Assembly: GCF_021602345.1 (NCBI RefSeq)
Contig: NZ_BQID01000023.1
Location: 1-58,440 of the forward strand
Direction of reading: 5' to 3'
DNA: 58,440 bases
Source of the DNA: Pseudomonas pharyngis
Lineage (GTDB): Bacteria > Pseudomonadota > Gammaproteobacteria > Pseudomonadales > Pseudomonadaceae
A program made the translations under genes and the position numbers. Below, piece by piece: positions 16,654-26,104 of the stretch (positions are counted from its first letter, which is position 1; each line of letters opens with the position of its first letter). The notes under the pieces were generated by a model that did no database searches, had not been told where the DNA came from, and saw nothing but the letters and a program-made list of their open reading frames with translations.

Positions 16654-17883
16654 ATGACGTTCAAATTCCGTCGTTCTCTGCTGGCCGGTCTGTCCCTCAC
16701 TTTTGCAGCCTCCGGTGTCTTTGCCGAACCGCACAAACAAGTGCTGGCCGATGCCGAGCAATACAAGCCCGAAGCCCTGAAGTTGCTCGAGCGCCTGGTC
16801 AATATCGACTCCGGTTCAGGGTATGAGCCGGGGCTCAAGCAAGTCAGCGACATCGCCATCGACGAGCTGAAAAAGCTCGGCGCCACCATCGAGCTGGTGC
16901 CCAATACGCCGGAAAAAACCAACCACGTGCTCGCCACGCTCAAAGGCACCGGCAAGGCGAAAATCCTGCTGATGGCGCATATGGACACGGTGTTCAAGGA
17001 AGGCTCCGCCGCCGAGCGACCATTCCACATCAAGGACGGCCGCGCCTACGGGCCGGGCGTGATGGACGACAAGGGCGGGATCGTCGCCGGCATCTACGCG
17101 CTGAAAATTCTGAAGAATCTCGACTTCAAGGACTACGCGCAAATCACCTTCCTGCTCGATGCCAGCGAAGAAACCGGCTCGGACGTCGCCACCGACCTGA
17201 TCAAGAAAACCGCCAAACTTCACGACGTCACCCTCAACCTCGAACCGGGCCGTCCGGCGGATGGACTGGTGGTGTGGCGCAAGGGCAGCGCCACCGCGCT
17301 GGTCGAGGTCAAGGGCAAGGCCGCCCACGCCGGCGTCGCGCCGGAACTGGGGCGCAACGCGGCGATGGAGGCGGCGCATCAGATCCTGCAACTGGGCAAG
17401 CTGGGCGACGAAGCCAGGAAAACCACCATCAACTTCACCGTGCTCAAGGCCGGCGACCGCACCAACGTAATCCCGGATCAGGCCACGGCCAAGGCTGACG
17501 TGCGGGCGGCGGTGCCGGAAGAGTTCGACCGGATCGAGAAGGATCTGGCGCGGGTGTCCCAGGACAAACTGATTCCTGACACCGAAGTGAAGACTTCATT
17601 GCAACGCGGCTTGCCACCGATGCCGCAGACGGCGGAGTCGGATCGTTTGATGGCGATGGCGCAAGGGATTTACGGTGAAATCGGCCGTAAGTTGACCGAA
17701 GAAGGCAGCGGCGGGGCGGCGGATGCGAGCCTGTCGGCCGGGGTGGGGACACCGACGCTGGACGGGTTCGGGATTGTCGGCGGCAACATTCATACGCCGG
17801 AGGAATACGCGGAGGTGGAGAGTGTGGCGCCGCGGATTTATCTGTTGTCGCGGATGATTATGGAGTTGGCGAAGGGGCGGTGA
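16654..17883 (+). CDS. Exported M20 peptidase, glutamate carboxypeptidase (CPG2-like)
   Basis: A 409-residue M20 metallopeptidase with a clear signal peptide (MTFKFRRSLLAGLSLTFAASGVFA), so it acts in the periplasm. Metal ligands are visible at His109 and Asp111 (LMAHMDTVF), Asp138/139 (GVMDDKGG), Glu172/173 (ASEETGSD) and a late IHTPEEY histidine. Pseudomonas carboxypeptidase G2 of this family removes C-terminal glutamate from folates and peptides. The dimerisation domain lies between about 210 and 320. It appears monocistronic. A dispersed repeat begins about 45 bases after the stop. Confidence 0.9.
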   Translation: MTFKFRRSLLAGLSLTFAASGVFAEPHKQVLADAEQYKPEALKLLERLVNIDSGSGYEPGLKQVSDIAIDELKKLGATIELVPNTPEKTNHVLATLKGTGKAKILLMAHMDTVFKEGSAAERPFHIKDGRAYGPGVMDDKGGIVAGIYALKILKNLDFKDYAQITFLLDASEETGSDVATDLIKKTAKLHDVTLNLEPGRPADGLVVWRKGSATALVEVKGKAAHAGVAPELGRNAAMEAAHQILQLGKLGDEARKTTINFTVLKAGDRTNVIPDQATAKADVRAAVPEEFDRIEKDLARVSQDKLIPDTEVKTSLQRGLPPMPQTAESDRLMAMAQGIYGEIGRKLTEEGSGGAADASLSAGVGTPTLDGFGIVGGNIHTPEEYAEVESVAPRIYLLSRMIMELAKGR

Positions 17884-18320
17884 GCCGGTCGGTGGAGTAG
17901 CGGAGTTGGCGGGGTGTCAGGCAGATTTCTCCCTCACCCCAGCCCTCCCGAAACGTCGGACCGCCCGGAGGGAGAGGGAGCTGACCGAGGTGTCTTGCGC
18001 TATACATCGACCTGAAACACCGAGTCGATTATGGATTCAGCGCAAATCTTTCACGTCGGTGTATCTCACCAATATCCCCCAATCGGTCCCCTCTACCTCT
18101 GGGAGAGGGCTAGGGTGAGGGCCAGATATCAAGCCGAACACCGCGATCAAAGCCGCTCGAGATCGGGGGGCAAGAAACGTACAAAATTTGCGGAAATTTC
18201 TGATAGTCGTTCTCGTTGCCGGCATCCAGTACTGACTTTATAGTCTCGGCTCGCGACAAAAACGCGACGATCTTGGCCGGTCGAGCAGACAGGAATATTC
18301 CCTAATCAAGAGCAACTGCT
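17884..18320. other. Intergenic stretch, mostly the dispersed repeat
   Basis: This 437-base gap holds the repeat element and about 200 bases upstream of the next gene. That part includes an AT-richer stretch (ACAAAATTTGCGGAAATTTC) that probably carries the downstream promoter. No gene is supported. Confidence 0.6.
17930..18122 (+). repeat. Dispersed ~190-bp repeat element, copy 1
   Basis: Starts CTCCCTCACCCCAGCCCTCC, contains GAAACGTCGGACCGCC and GTCGGTGTA, and ends GGGAGAGGGCTAGGGTGAGG. The outer ends are inverted (CCCTCACCC…GGGTGAGGG). The second copy at 42039 shares the ends and these internal blocks. It is a typical non-coding Pseudomonas repeat and possibly a mobilised miniature element. 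Confidence 0.8.
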
Positions 18321-18623
18321 ATGACCGATCAAGTAATCTCCCGCTACCTCCCCATCGACACCTACGACGCCGAATCCCCGGTGCTCTTCATCAATACCCA
18401 AAAAGAACTGAGCGACATGGCCGCGTGTGCGATGCACCGTTTCGTGGTCGTGCGCGATCTGGCGGACACCTTTTCCAGTCTCGACCTCAAGGGCATCTCG
18501 GATTGTGATCTGACGCGCATTACCAGCGCAGTGCATCTTCTGATGCGGGAGGGCTGCGCCATTCTGAACGTGATTCAGACGCGGGCATTACAGCGGGAAG
18601 AAGGCTTCAAGACAGCGGTCTAG
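18321..18623 (+). CDS. Hypothetical protein, 100 residues
   Basis: A small soluble protein (MTDQVISRYLPIDTYDAESP) without signal peptide or known motif. It has a hydrophobic LFINTQKELSDMAACAMHRF middle and a helix LTRITSAVHLLMREGCAI. It looks like one of the short Pseudomonas-specific DUF proteins, but I cannot assign a family. It stands alone between a repeat element and a convergent gene. Codon use fits the host, and a plausible AGAGCAA element precedes the ATG. Confidence 0.7.
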   Translation: MTDQVISRYLPIDTYDAESPVLFINTQKELSDMAACAMHRFVVVRDLADTFSSLDLKGISDCDLTRITSAVHLLMREGCAILNVIQTRALQREEGFKTAV

Positions 18624-18701
18624 CGGTTTCGCGGCGGGCGCCATGCGAGTGGACTCGTGATGGCGTCGGGCCGCTCTGCCTCTTTGTAGCGTGGTGCGAG
18701 G

Positions 18702-19571
18702 TTACTCTTTGACGCTCATGTATTCCTTGGCCCAGAGGATGTATTCCTCAGGCTGGGTGTAGGTGTGGGTCAGTTCGGTGGCGCTCAGGTCGGAAGCCTG
18801 GGTGAAGATCTGGCGTTGTTCGCGCAGGCTGTCGTAGGTCGCCTTGATCGCTGCGAAGTAGGCACCGTGGCCGTCGATGGTCACGCGCACACCCAGTTCG
18901 GCCAGGCGTTTGTCGTCGCGCAGCGCCGGGTTGCCGTAGGTCACCAGCATCAGCGGGACGGTCAGGTGTTCGGCGATCTGCTCGAGCTGATCGAAGTCCT
19001 GAATACCCACCATGCAGATACCGTCGGCACCGGCAGCCTGGTACTGCTTGGTGCGGCTGATGATTTCCTGGTTCGGCAGGATGCCGGCGTTGGTCCGGGC
19101 GATGATTGCCATTTCCGAATCGACCCGGGCTTCCAGTGCGGCGCGGATCTTGCCGACGCCTTCGGCGACGGTGATCAGGTCGGTGGATTTGCGGCCGAAT
19201 TGTGCTGGCAGCAGGGTGTCTTCGATGGTCAGCGCGGCGACGCCGGCGCGTTCCAGTTCAACGATGGTGCGCATCACGTTGAGGGCGTTGCCGTAGCCGT
19301 GGTCGGCGTCGGCGATCACCGGTAATTGGGCGACGCGGCCGATGCGGGTGGCCTGTTCAGCGAATTCGCTGAGGGTGATCAGGGCAAAGTCCGGAGCGCC
19401 CAGCACCTGCAACGAGGCGACCGAGCCGCCGAGAATCCCTACTTCAAAACCCAGGTCAGCGGCGATGCGGGCAGACATCGGATCGAACACCGAGGCGGTG
19501 TGATAGCAGGTGTCGGAAGCCAGCAGCTGACGGAAGTTACGGCGCAAATCTTGATGAGAAAGCCTGGTCAT
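18702..19571 (-). CDS. Oxaloacetate decarboxylase (isocitrate lyase/PEP mutase superfamily)
   Basis: The 289-residue sequence closely follows Pseudomonas aeruginosa PA4872, a characterised oxaloacetate decarboxylase that yields pyruvate and CO2 with Mg2+. Shared signatures are [54 protein letters not shown] and [17 protein letters not shown]. The start at 19571 ([13 protein letters not shown]) gives the family length; upstream extension adds an unrelated sequence. It is likely a single-gene unit, 161 bases from the aruG stop region. It probably balances the oxaloacetate and pyruvate pools. Confidence 0.93.
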   Translation of the reverse strand: MTRLSHQDLRRNFRQLLASDTCYHTASVFDPMSARIAADLGFEVGILGGSVASLQVLGAPDFALITLSEFAEQATRIGRVAQLPVIADADHGYGNALNVMRTIVELERAGVAALTIEDTLLPAQFGRKSTDLITVAEGVGKIRAALEARVDSEMAIIARTNAGILPNQEIISRTKQYQAAGADGICMVGIQDFDQLEQIAEHLTVPLMLVTYGNPALRDDKRLAELGVRVTIDGHGAYFAAIKATYDSLREQRQIFTQASDLSATELTHTYTQPEEYILWAKEYMSVKE

Positions 19572-19731
19572 ACGAGTTCCACCAATACAAAGGAATGGAA
19601 AGGCTTGAGCAAAGGTGTCAACGCCGAAGGTGAAAAGGCTATCACGCCAATGGGTCAAGGATCATGACGAATTAACGAGGAAGTTAACCAGGAAAAACCT
19701 GTTCAGGCGCTTTCTCTCCAGGAATCTGAGC

Positions 19732-20766
19732 TCAGGCCGCCACCGCCTGCTGCTGTCGATTGGGCAACGGCACTGCCCGCACCGAGTTGCCCGGCTGCAA
19801 TTGCAGGCGTTTGGCGGTCAGGCGGTCGATCACCAGACTGCTGCCGACCCGGCGGCCCGGCGCGACGGTGATGCGGCAGTTTTCCAGGCGGCGGTTGTGG
19901 ATCAGCCAGAGCGGCGCCTTATCGTCCGGTGTGCCGATGCTCAGGGTCAGTTCCAGGCTGTCGCGCACCGTGCGGATATTGCGGATCGGCGCCTCGATGA
20001 CCGGGCCGCCGTCAAATATGTCGATATAGCCTTTATGGGCAAAACCCTCGGCCTGGAGGATTTTCAGCGCCGGCTCGGTGTTGGGGTGGGCCTGGCCGAT
20101 CACGGCCTGGGCCTGTTCGGTGAGCAGGCAGGTGTACAGCGGCTGACGCGGCATCAGTTCGGCGATGAAGGCTTTATTGCCGAGCCCGGACAGGTGGTCG
20201 GCATGGCTGAAATCCATCTGGAAGAAGTGCCGGCCCAGACTGTCCCAGAACGGCGAACAGCCTTGCTCGTCGGCACTGCCGCGCAGTTCGGCGATCATCT
20301 TCTCGCCGAACAGGTGCGGGAATTCGGCAACAAACAGCAAACGCCCCAGCGACAGCAGACGTCCATTGCTGCCGTGGCGCTGGTCGTGGCGTAGGAACAG
20401 CGAGCACAATTCCGATTGGCCGGTCAGTTCATTGTTGAGGAACAGCGTCGGAATCTGCCGCTGAATACCCAGGTCCGGCGCCGAGCTGACGGTCAGCCCG
20501 ACCCGATAGTTGTACCAGGGCTCACGCAGGCCGACGGCCCCGGCCAGGGCACTGACGCCGACCACGCGCTGTTCGTCGTCTTCAAGCACGAACAGGTAAT
20601 CGGCATCGGCCCGCTCGACCTGTTCGGCGAAGGCGCGCTGTGCCCAGCGTACCCGGTGGGCCAGGCGATCTTCGTTGGCGGGCAGGGTGGTGAACCCCGG
20701 CCCGGCCTGTTGCACCAGCGTCATCAACGCTGGCAGGTCGCTGACTTGAACCGGACGGACAATCAT
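19732..20766 (-). CDS. aruG: Arginine N-succinyltransferase, beta-type subunit
   Basis: A 344-residue AstA-family acyltransferase subunit. Together with the neighbouring AruF-like subunit it transfers succinyl from succinyl-CoA to arginine or ornithine, the first step of the arginine succinyltransferase pathway. Diagnostic segments are MIVRPVQVSDLPALMTLVQQ, NNELTGQSELCSLFLRHDQR, GCSPFWDSLGRHFFQMDF and ELMPRQPLYTCLLTEQAQ. ATG 20766 is the conserved start. The remaining pathway genes (aruC, D, B, E) are absent here. Instead the pair closes a cluster with a permease, a ligase and amidohydrolases. Confidence 0.92.
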   Translation of the reverse strand: MIVRPVQVSDLPALMTLVQQAGPGFTTLPANEDRLAHRVRWAQRAFAEQVERADADYLFVLEDDEQRVVGVSALAGAVGLREPWYNYRVGLTVSSAPDLGIQRQIPTLFLNNELTGQSELCSLFLRHDQRHGSNGRLLSLGRLLFVAEFPHLFGEKMIAELRGSADEQGCSPFWDSLGRHFFQMDFSHADHLSGLGNKAFIAELMPRQPLYTCLLTEQAQAVIGQAHPNTEPALKILQAEGFAHKGYIDIFDGGPVIEAPIRNIRTVRDSLELTLSIGTPDDKAPLWLIHNRRLENCRITVAPGRRVGSSLVIDRLTAKRLQLQPGNSVRAVPLPNRQQQAVAA

Positions 20767-20821
20767 GCTGCAACTCCTTTTGCGCGCCTGCTCGGGCACT
20801 GTCGTTGGGTAGGGGCGCGAT

Positions 20822-21838
20822 TCATAGGGCGATTACCCGGATCGTACCGCCAGTGCGGACGTTGAGCGCCGCGCACAGGGCCGGGTCAAGCGCCAGGGGC
20901 TGACCGGGCTGGTAGTCCAGCTCGGCGACCACTGCCCGAAAGCCATGCAGCGCCTCATTGCTCACCAGATAGCGACCGCGGGCATCAATCAGGGATTGCT
21001 CCTGAACCGTGGTGGTCTGGCTCTGCGCGATCGAACGGATGTTGGCGGTGCGTGCATACAAGGTCGGGCCGGCATCGAACAGGTCGATGTAGCTGTTGGT
21101 TTCAAAACCTTCGCGCTCGAGGATGTCGAAGGCTTCCTGGCCGTCCGGGTGAATGCGGCCGATGCAGTCCTGCGCCGCTTGCGGCAGCATTGGCACGTAG
21201 ATCGGGTATTGCGGCATCAGCTCGGCGAGAAACGTACGGCTCTGCAAGCCGCACAGGCGTTCGGCCTCGACGTAGGGCAGGTCGAAGAAATGTTTGCCCA
21301 GCGCATCCCAGAACGGTGAATGCCCTTGCTCGTCGCTGTAACCGACGATTTCGGTGATCACCGCTTCGGCAAAACGTGGCGCGTGGGCGGCGATGAACAG
21401 CAGCCGTGCCCGCGACAGCAATTCGGAAAACGGCGTGCGCACCAGCGCTTCATCGATGTGAAAACCGCGCAACAGCGTATGCCCGCTCAGGTCGTGGCAC
21501 AACGACAATGCCGGCACGCCGTGCTCGATATTCAGCTCCCGCGAGGCACTGGTGAAGTGGCGGTTGCGCAGGCTGTAGAACGGCTCGTTGAAACCTGCGG
21601 TGGCGAGAATTTCCGAACAGCCGACCAGTCGATGGCTGTCGATGTCTTCCAGCACGAAGAAGTAGTTCTCCGGGCCCTGAGCGGCCGCATCGCTGTCGAA
21701 CGAGGCGCAGGACGCGGCGATTTTTTCGCCCAGGCGTTCGCTGTCGTCCGGCAGGGATGTGACGCCTACCAGGCTGTCGCGCGCCAATTGTTGCAATTGA
21801 GGCAGGTCGTTTGGCTCGACTGGACGTAAGACCAGCAT
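20822..21838 (-). CDS. aruF: Arginine N-succinyltransferase, alpha-type subunit
   Basis: A 338-residue paralogue of the next gene product and the other half of the AstA heterodimer (MLVLRPVEPNDLPQLQQLAR, CHDLSGHTLLRGFHIDEALV, GHSPFWDALGKHFFDLPYVE). In Pseudomonas two distinct subunits form the active arginine/ornithine N-succinyltransferase. It ends 55 bases before aruG. It is separated by 118 bases from the permease gene upstream; that gap contains an inverted repeat (AGCGGCG…CGCCGCT) which may modulate read-through. Whether it is the only AruFG pair of the strain cannot be told from the window. Confidence 0.92.
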   Translation of the reverse strand: MLVLRPVEPNDLPQLQQLARDSLVGVTSLPDDSERLGEKIAASCASFDSDAAAQGPENYFFVLEDIDSHRLVGCSEILATAGFNEPFYSLRNRHFTSASRELNIEHGVPALSLCHDLSGHTLLRGFHIDEALVRTPFSELLSRARLLFIAAHAPRFAEAVITEIVGYSDEQGHSPFWDALGKHFFDLPYVEAERLCGLQSRTFLAELMPQYPIYVPMLPQAAQDCIGRIHPDGQEAFDILEREGFETNSYIDLFDAGPTLYARTANIRSIAQSQTTTVQEQSLIDARGRYLVSNEALHGFRAVVAELDYQPGQPLALDPALCAALNVRTGGTIRVIAL

Positions 21839-21956
21839 GGATGCACTCCTGTATCAAAAGGTTCGGCCCATTCGCCGAACCTGACTATCACTGTCGGTTT
21901 CCACGCGTTAAAGCGGCGGTCGCCTGATTTGTTGTCAGACGCCGCTCTTTTTCTTG

Positions 21957-23306
21957 TCAGCCATTGCTCGGGTCAGGCAGCGCGGTACTGGCGCCGAGCT
22001 TGTTCAGGAAGAACAGGTACACCAGACCCAGTGCGATCCAGATCAGGCCGAGTTTCTGGGCATCGACGCCCATGTTGTACATGATGGCCGCGACGATGAT
22101 GAAGCCGATCACCGGGCAGATCAGGTGACGGATCACCTGGCCGGATTTCTGCCGGCGCCAGTAGTAGTTGATCACCGTCAGGTGCAGCAGCATGAAGCCG
22201 CTCAGTGCGCCGAAGTTGACCAGCGAAGTCAGGGTGTCCACCGAATTGATGAACAGGTAGCAGATCACCAGCGACAGCACGGCCACCAGATAAATGCTCA
22301 GGTACGGCGTGTTGTGTTTCGGGTGCACCTTGGCCAGCACTTTCGGCAACTTGCCGTCGCGGGCCATGCCGAACAGCAGGCGCGAGACTGCTGCTTGTGA
22401 GGTGATCGCCACCGCCACGCCCCAGGCCAGGGCCGTGGCCACGCCGGTCAAGGTTGCGAGCCAGCTGCCAGCGGCGATTTCGGCGATTTCATAGAACGCA
22501 GTGTCGGCGGACTTGAAGCCCATGCCGGCTGCCAGATCGGTAGCGATCCAGGTTTGCGCAACGAAAATCACACCCATCACCACCAGGGTGATCAGCGCCG
22601 CTTTGCCGACGCTGCGGCCCGGATCGCCCTTGATCTCTTCGGCGAGGGTGGAGATCGCATCGAAGCCGAGGAACGACAGCACCGCAATCGACACCGCTTG
22701 CATCAGCAGGGCGAAGTTGAAGGTTTCCGGGTGATACAGCGGCGCGAGGGTCAACTGGCCGTTGCCGCCACCGTTGTGCAGGGCGTTCCAGGCGTAGAAC
22801 AGGAAAATCCCCAGCACCACCAGTTGCGCCAGCAGGAACAGGATGTTCATGCGAGCGGTGAAGGTGATGCCACGCAGGTTGACGAAGGTTGCGCTGACCA
22901 GGAACGCCAGAATGAAACCGACTTTCGGGATGTCCGGGTAGAGGTGGTTGAGCGCCATCGCCGCGTAGACGTAAAGCAGCGGCGGAATCAGCAGGTAATC
23001 GAGCAGCATCAGCCAGCCGGCGATGAAACCGACGTGTTGATTCAGGCCCCGTTGCGCGTAGGAATACACCGATCCGGCAATCGGAAAGGCTCGGGCCATG
23101 CTGCCGTAGCTGAGCGCGGTGAAGACCATCGCCACCATGCCGATGATGTACGCCAGAGGCACCATCCCCGGTGCCTCGGCGTTGACGTAGCCATACACGC
23201 CGAACGGGGCGATGGGGATCATGAAGATCATCCCGTACACCACCAGATCGGTCAGTGTCAGGCTACGTTTCAACTCCTGTTTGTAGCCGAACTCTTCTAT
23301 TTCCAT
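21957..23306 (-). CDS. APC-family amino acid/amine permease
   Basis: A 449-residue inner-membrane transporter with about 12 hydrophobic helices. The N-terminus (LKRSLTLTDLVVYGMIFMIP, PFGVYGYVNAEAPG) is typical of the APC superfamily, PuuP/YeeF-like branch, which imports amino acids, putrescine or related amines. I chose ATG 23306 because AAGGAG lies nine bases upstream; a TTG 24 bases earlier is weaker. In the operon it follows an N-formylglutamate amidohydrolase and precedes the arginine succinyltransferase genes, so it probably imports the compound degraded by the cluster. Confidence 0.9.
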   Translation of the reverse strand: MEIEEFGYKQELKRSLTLTDLVVYGMIFMIPIAPFGVYGYVNAEAPGMVPLAYIIGMVAMVFTALSYGSMARAFPIAGSVYSYAQRGLNQHVGFIAGWLMLLDYLLIPPLLYVYAAMALNHLYPDIPKVGFILAFLVSATFVNLRGITFTARMNILFLLAQLVVLGIFLFYAWNALHNGGGNGQLTLAPLYHPETFNFALLMQAVSIAVLSFLGFDAISTLAEEIKGDPGRSVGKAALITLVVMGVIFVAQTWIATDLAAGMGFKSADTAFYEIAEIAAGSWLATLTGVATALAWGVAVAITSQAAVSRLLFGMARDGKLPKVLAKVHPKHNTPYLSIYLVAVLSLVICYLFINSVDTLTSLVNFGALSGFMLLHLTVINYYWRRQKSGQVIRHLICPVIGFIIVAAIMYNMGVDAQKLGLIWIALGLVYLFFLNKLGASTALPDPSNG

Positions 23307-23393
23307 GAAGCGCAACTCCTTGTCAGCCAATCGGTCGTTTTAGTTGTTATATCGGTCCGTCGTTTACAGCATCAGCAGTGGTTACAACATTTT

Positions 23394-24146
23394 TTACAGC
23401 AGTGGTGCCAGATAATTCGCCCAGCGAGAAACCGCTTCCGGGCTGCGCAGAAGGTCGTTGCGCACTTCGATCAACACCGAATCGAGGCCCCGGGCATCGC
23501 CATGCACCGGCACGGTCATGTCGCCCAGCGGGTCGATCCTGTACGGCTGGTTGCCGGCGACTTTCAGCGGATGTCGCTCCAGACCGTCGAGCATCCGTTG
23601 GGCATAGGCCCTGGCCTGACCGAACAGCACGCCGACTTCCAGCTCCCGCGGCTGGCCGTAATACACCGGGGTGAAACTGTGAATCCCTACCACCCGCACC
23701 GGTCGACCTTCGGCCAGACGTGCATCAATCAGTTGTTGCAGGCGCGTGTGAAACGGCTTGAACAGGCACTGGCGACGGTATTCGCGGGTGGCCTCGTCGA
23801 GCTCGCGGTTGCCCGGCACCTGGTAGATCTCGCTCTGCGCCGGGATGCTGTCGGGCGCATGCCGGGGGCGATTGAGGTCGATCAGCAGGCGCGAATAGTT
23901 GGCGCTCAACAGCGTGGCCCCCAATTGCTCCGACAGTTGCTCGGCCAGCGCCAGGGCGCCGATGTCCCAGGCAATGTGTTCGCGCGCCGCCGTATCAGCC
24001 AGGCCCAGATTGTTCAGGGCCTCGGGGATGTAGCGGCTGGCGTGTTCGCACACCAGAATCAGCGGGTGCGTCGAATCTTCACGGCTCAGGTTGTAGACCG
24101 GTCGGGTGTACAACCCAAGCTCAACGGATTCAGTACAGGCGTGCAT
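23394..24146 (-). CDS. N-formylglutamate amidohydrolase family protein
   Basis: A 250-residue metal-dependent hydrolase of the HutG-type N-formylglutamate amidohydrolase family. It shows LILVCEHASRYIPEALNNLG (family HxS region), ANYSRLLIDLNRP, VVGIHSFTPVYYGQPRELEV and the late LIEVRNDLL motif with its conserved glutamate. The known reaction releases formate from N-formyl-L-glutamate. Here no hut genes are adjacent, so a different N-acyl amino acid may be the substrate. ATG 24146 overlaps the end of the upstream ligase gene by 17 bases; a GTG three codons earlier is possible. Confidence 0.88.
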   Translation of the reverse strand: MHACTESVELGLYTRPVYNLSREDSTHPLILVCEHASRYIPEALNNLGLADTAAREHIAWDIGALALAEQLSEQLGATLLSANYSRLLIDLNRPRHAPDSIPAQSEIYQVPGNRELDEATREYRRQCLFKPFHTRLQQLIDARLAEGRPVRVVGIHSFTPVYYGQPRELEVGVLFGQARAYAQRMLDGLERHPLKVAGNQPYRIDPLGDMTVPVHGDARGLDSVLIEVRNDLLRSPEAVSRWANYLAPLL

Positions 24147-25461
24147 AGTGCTCACAAAGATCAGCGGGCGAGAGCTGTTCCGTCAGCGCCAGTTCCTCGG
24201 TTTTAAGGGCGAAAAAAGTATCGAGCAACGCGCTTGGCAGCGCTTCGACCAGCGCTTCACTGCGACGCAGGCAATCCAGTGCCTGGGCCAGGGAGGCGGG
24301 CAGGGCAACGATGCCCCGGGCCTTGCGTTGTTCGTCGTTGAGTGAATCGGGGATTTCATCGGTGATCGCGTTCAGCGCCAGACGCTGCTCGATGCCCAGG
24401 CGTCCGGCGATCAGCAGCGCAGCCATTGCCAGATGCGGTGAGGCGGTGGCGTCCATGGCGCGGAATTCCAGGTTGTATTGCTTCGCCACAGGTTTGTCGC
24501 CCAGGCTCACGGTCGGGCAGATGCGCAGCGCCGCTTCGCGATTCTGCTGGCCGAGGCAGGCGTAGGACGCGCTCCAGTGGTGCGGCTGCAAGCGTTCATA
24601 GGACACCGGCGTCGGTGCAGTGAACGCGCACAGTGCCGGCAAGTAATGCAGCACGCCCGCCGCCCAGTGCTGGCCGAGGGTCGACAGGCCATTGCTGGTG
24701 CCGGCGTCGTAGAACATCGGCTGACCGGCCAGATCGAGCAGGCTGACGTGCAGGTGCACGCCATTGCACACCGCGTCGGCAGCGGTCTTCGGCGCAAAGC
24801 TCAGATCCAGGCCCATCTGCCGGGCGATTTCGCGGGTGATCTCGCGCACGTTGACCGCGCGATCGGCTGCCGCCACGCCGAGGGTCGGGCGGCAGGTGAT
24901 TTCGTATTGGTGCTTGCCGTATTCGGGCAGGAACATTTCCGGCTCGACGCCACCGGCGCGCAACGCGCTGAGCAGCCAGCCGCCGAATTCGGCGCCCTGG
25001 CGCTGGGCTTCGAGCGAGAACGCCAGATGTTCGGCAAACCCGGCGTGCAGGTTGAATTCGTGTTCGAACGCGGCGTTGACCTGCAAGCCGAGCTCATCGC
25101 GGTAGCGCTCGACCTCGTTGCGCATCAGGGTGCGCGGGCAGGCCGCCCATGGCCGGCCATCGGTCTCGCGGATGTCGCCATGAATGAAATCCAGCGCCGG
25201 CGCTGCGGCGTCCGGGCCGTTGCCGACGGTGACGCGGCTGGCCAGATCGGGAATCAGCCGCAGATCGCCGTAGGCGCCCCACGGACTGGTCGAGGCAATG
25301 ATGTCCTGCGGCGTCAACGCGCTGTTGGCCGGCACCCAGCCACAACCGGCGGCCTGATAGTGCTCCAGCTCATCGGTGGGAAACGAGCGGCCACGGGTGA
25401 CGCCGATCAGGTCGGTGGTGACGATGGTGGTCATCGGCAACGGCGACAGGCGTTCGCTCAT
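24130..25461 (-). CDS. Glutamine synthetase-like ligase
   Basis: A 443-residue protein of the glutamine synthetase fold, gamma-glutamyl-amine ligase branch. Metal and catalytic signatures are FEHEFNLHAGF, EYGKHQYEITCRP and NGVHLHVSL, followed by QQNREAALRICP and NLEFRAMDATASPHL. Such enzymes attach glutamate to amines (PuuA) or related acceptors using ATP. The start at 25461 overlaps the stop of the cysteine-hydrolase gene in ATGA, so a frame extending further upstream is not used. The cluster context (permease, amidohydrolase, arginine succinyltransferase) suggests catabolism of an amine or guanidino compound. Confidence 0.88.
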   Translation of the reverse strand: MSERLSPLPMTTIVTTDLIGVTRGRSFPTDELEHYQAAGCGWVPANSALTPQDIIASTSPWGAYGDLRLIPDLASRVTVGNGPDAAAPALDFIHGDIRETDGRPWAACPRTLMRNEVERYRDELGLQVNAAFEHEFNLHAGFAEHLAFSLEAQRQGAEFGGWLLSALRAGGVEPEMFLPEYGKHQYEITCRPTLGVAAADRAVNVREITREIARQMGLDLSFAPKTAADAVCNGVHLHVSLLDLAGQPMFYDAGTSNGLSTLGQHWAAGVLHYLPALCAFTAPTPVSYERLQPHHWSASYACLGQQNREAALRICPTVSLGDKPVAKQYNLEFRAMDATASPHLAMAALLIAGRLGIEQRLALNAITDEIPDSLNDEQRKARGIVALPASLAQALDCLRRSEALVEALPSALLDTFFALKTEELALTEQLSPADLCEHYARLY

Positions 25462-26102
25462 GGCTGCATCTCCTGCAACCGGCCAAGCACGGTGTCGGTG
25501 TCGGTGATCCAGCAGTAGCCCTTGATCGCGTTCAGGCAGGCGTCGTGGCGTGCTTCGGTCCAGGTTGCGCAGGCGTCCGCCACCAGTGTGACGAGGTAGC
25601 CACGGTCGGCGGCATCGCGCACGGCCATGTCCACGCACTGGTCGGTGACGATGCCGGCGATGATCAGGTGACGGGTTTCCAGATTGCGCAGCACGTAGTC
25701 GATGTTGGTCGAGTTAAAGACCCCGGACGAAGTCTTCGGCAGCACGATTTCGTTTTCTGCCGGGGTCAGTTCAGCGATGACCTGTGCCTGCGGGCTGCCC
25801 TTGGGCAGGTGCATGTCCGACAGCTTGTGATCCAGCGAGCGGTCGCGGCCGTCGGCGGTCAGGCTTTCGATCAGGGTGTGCAGCACGTTCTGTCGAGCGT
25901 CGCGGAAGGCCTTGAGCAGGCGGACTTGATTGGGCACCACTTGCGAGCGCGTGCGGTTGAGGAAGTACGCGGCGTCCGGGCCTTCGAGGTGCGGGTCGAA
26001 CTGCGGCTCGAGCCAGGCACGCTGCATGTCGACCAGCAACAGGGCGGTGTGGTCGGTGACAAACGGCAGGTCCCGTGGCGAGCGATGGGGAAGGCTGAAC
26101 AT
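25458..26102 (-). CDS. Isochorismatase-family cysteine hydrolase
   Basis: A 214-residue hydrolase with the family triad: Asp25 in LLLVDMQ, Lys123 in VLPKTSSGVF and the nucleophile Cys156 in VTDQCVD. Members hydrolyse amides such as nicotinamide, N-carbamoyl compounds and biuret-like molecules. It starts two bases after the regulator's stop and its own stop overlaps the ligase ATG, so the three genes are one transcript. The arrangement suggests it removes an amide or carbamoyl group from the imported substrate. Confidence 0.9.
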   Translation of the reverse strand: MFSLPHRSPRDLPFVTDHTALLLVDMQRAWLEPQFDPHLEGPDAAYFLNRTRSQVVPNQVRLLKAFRDARQNVLHTLIESLTADGRDRSLDHKLSDMHLPKGSPQAQVIAELTPAENEIVLPKTSSGVFNSTNIDYVLRNLETRHLIIAGIVTDQCVDMAVRDAADRGYLVTLVADACATWTEARHDACLNAIKGYCWITDTDTVLGRLQEMQP

Positions 26103-26104
26103 CC

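Noticed and set aside
22554-24206. Plus-strand 550-residue open frame
   Set aside because: Antisense to the APC permease and amidohydrolase genes; rich in H/Q/R with no domain.
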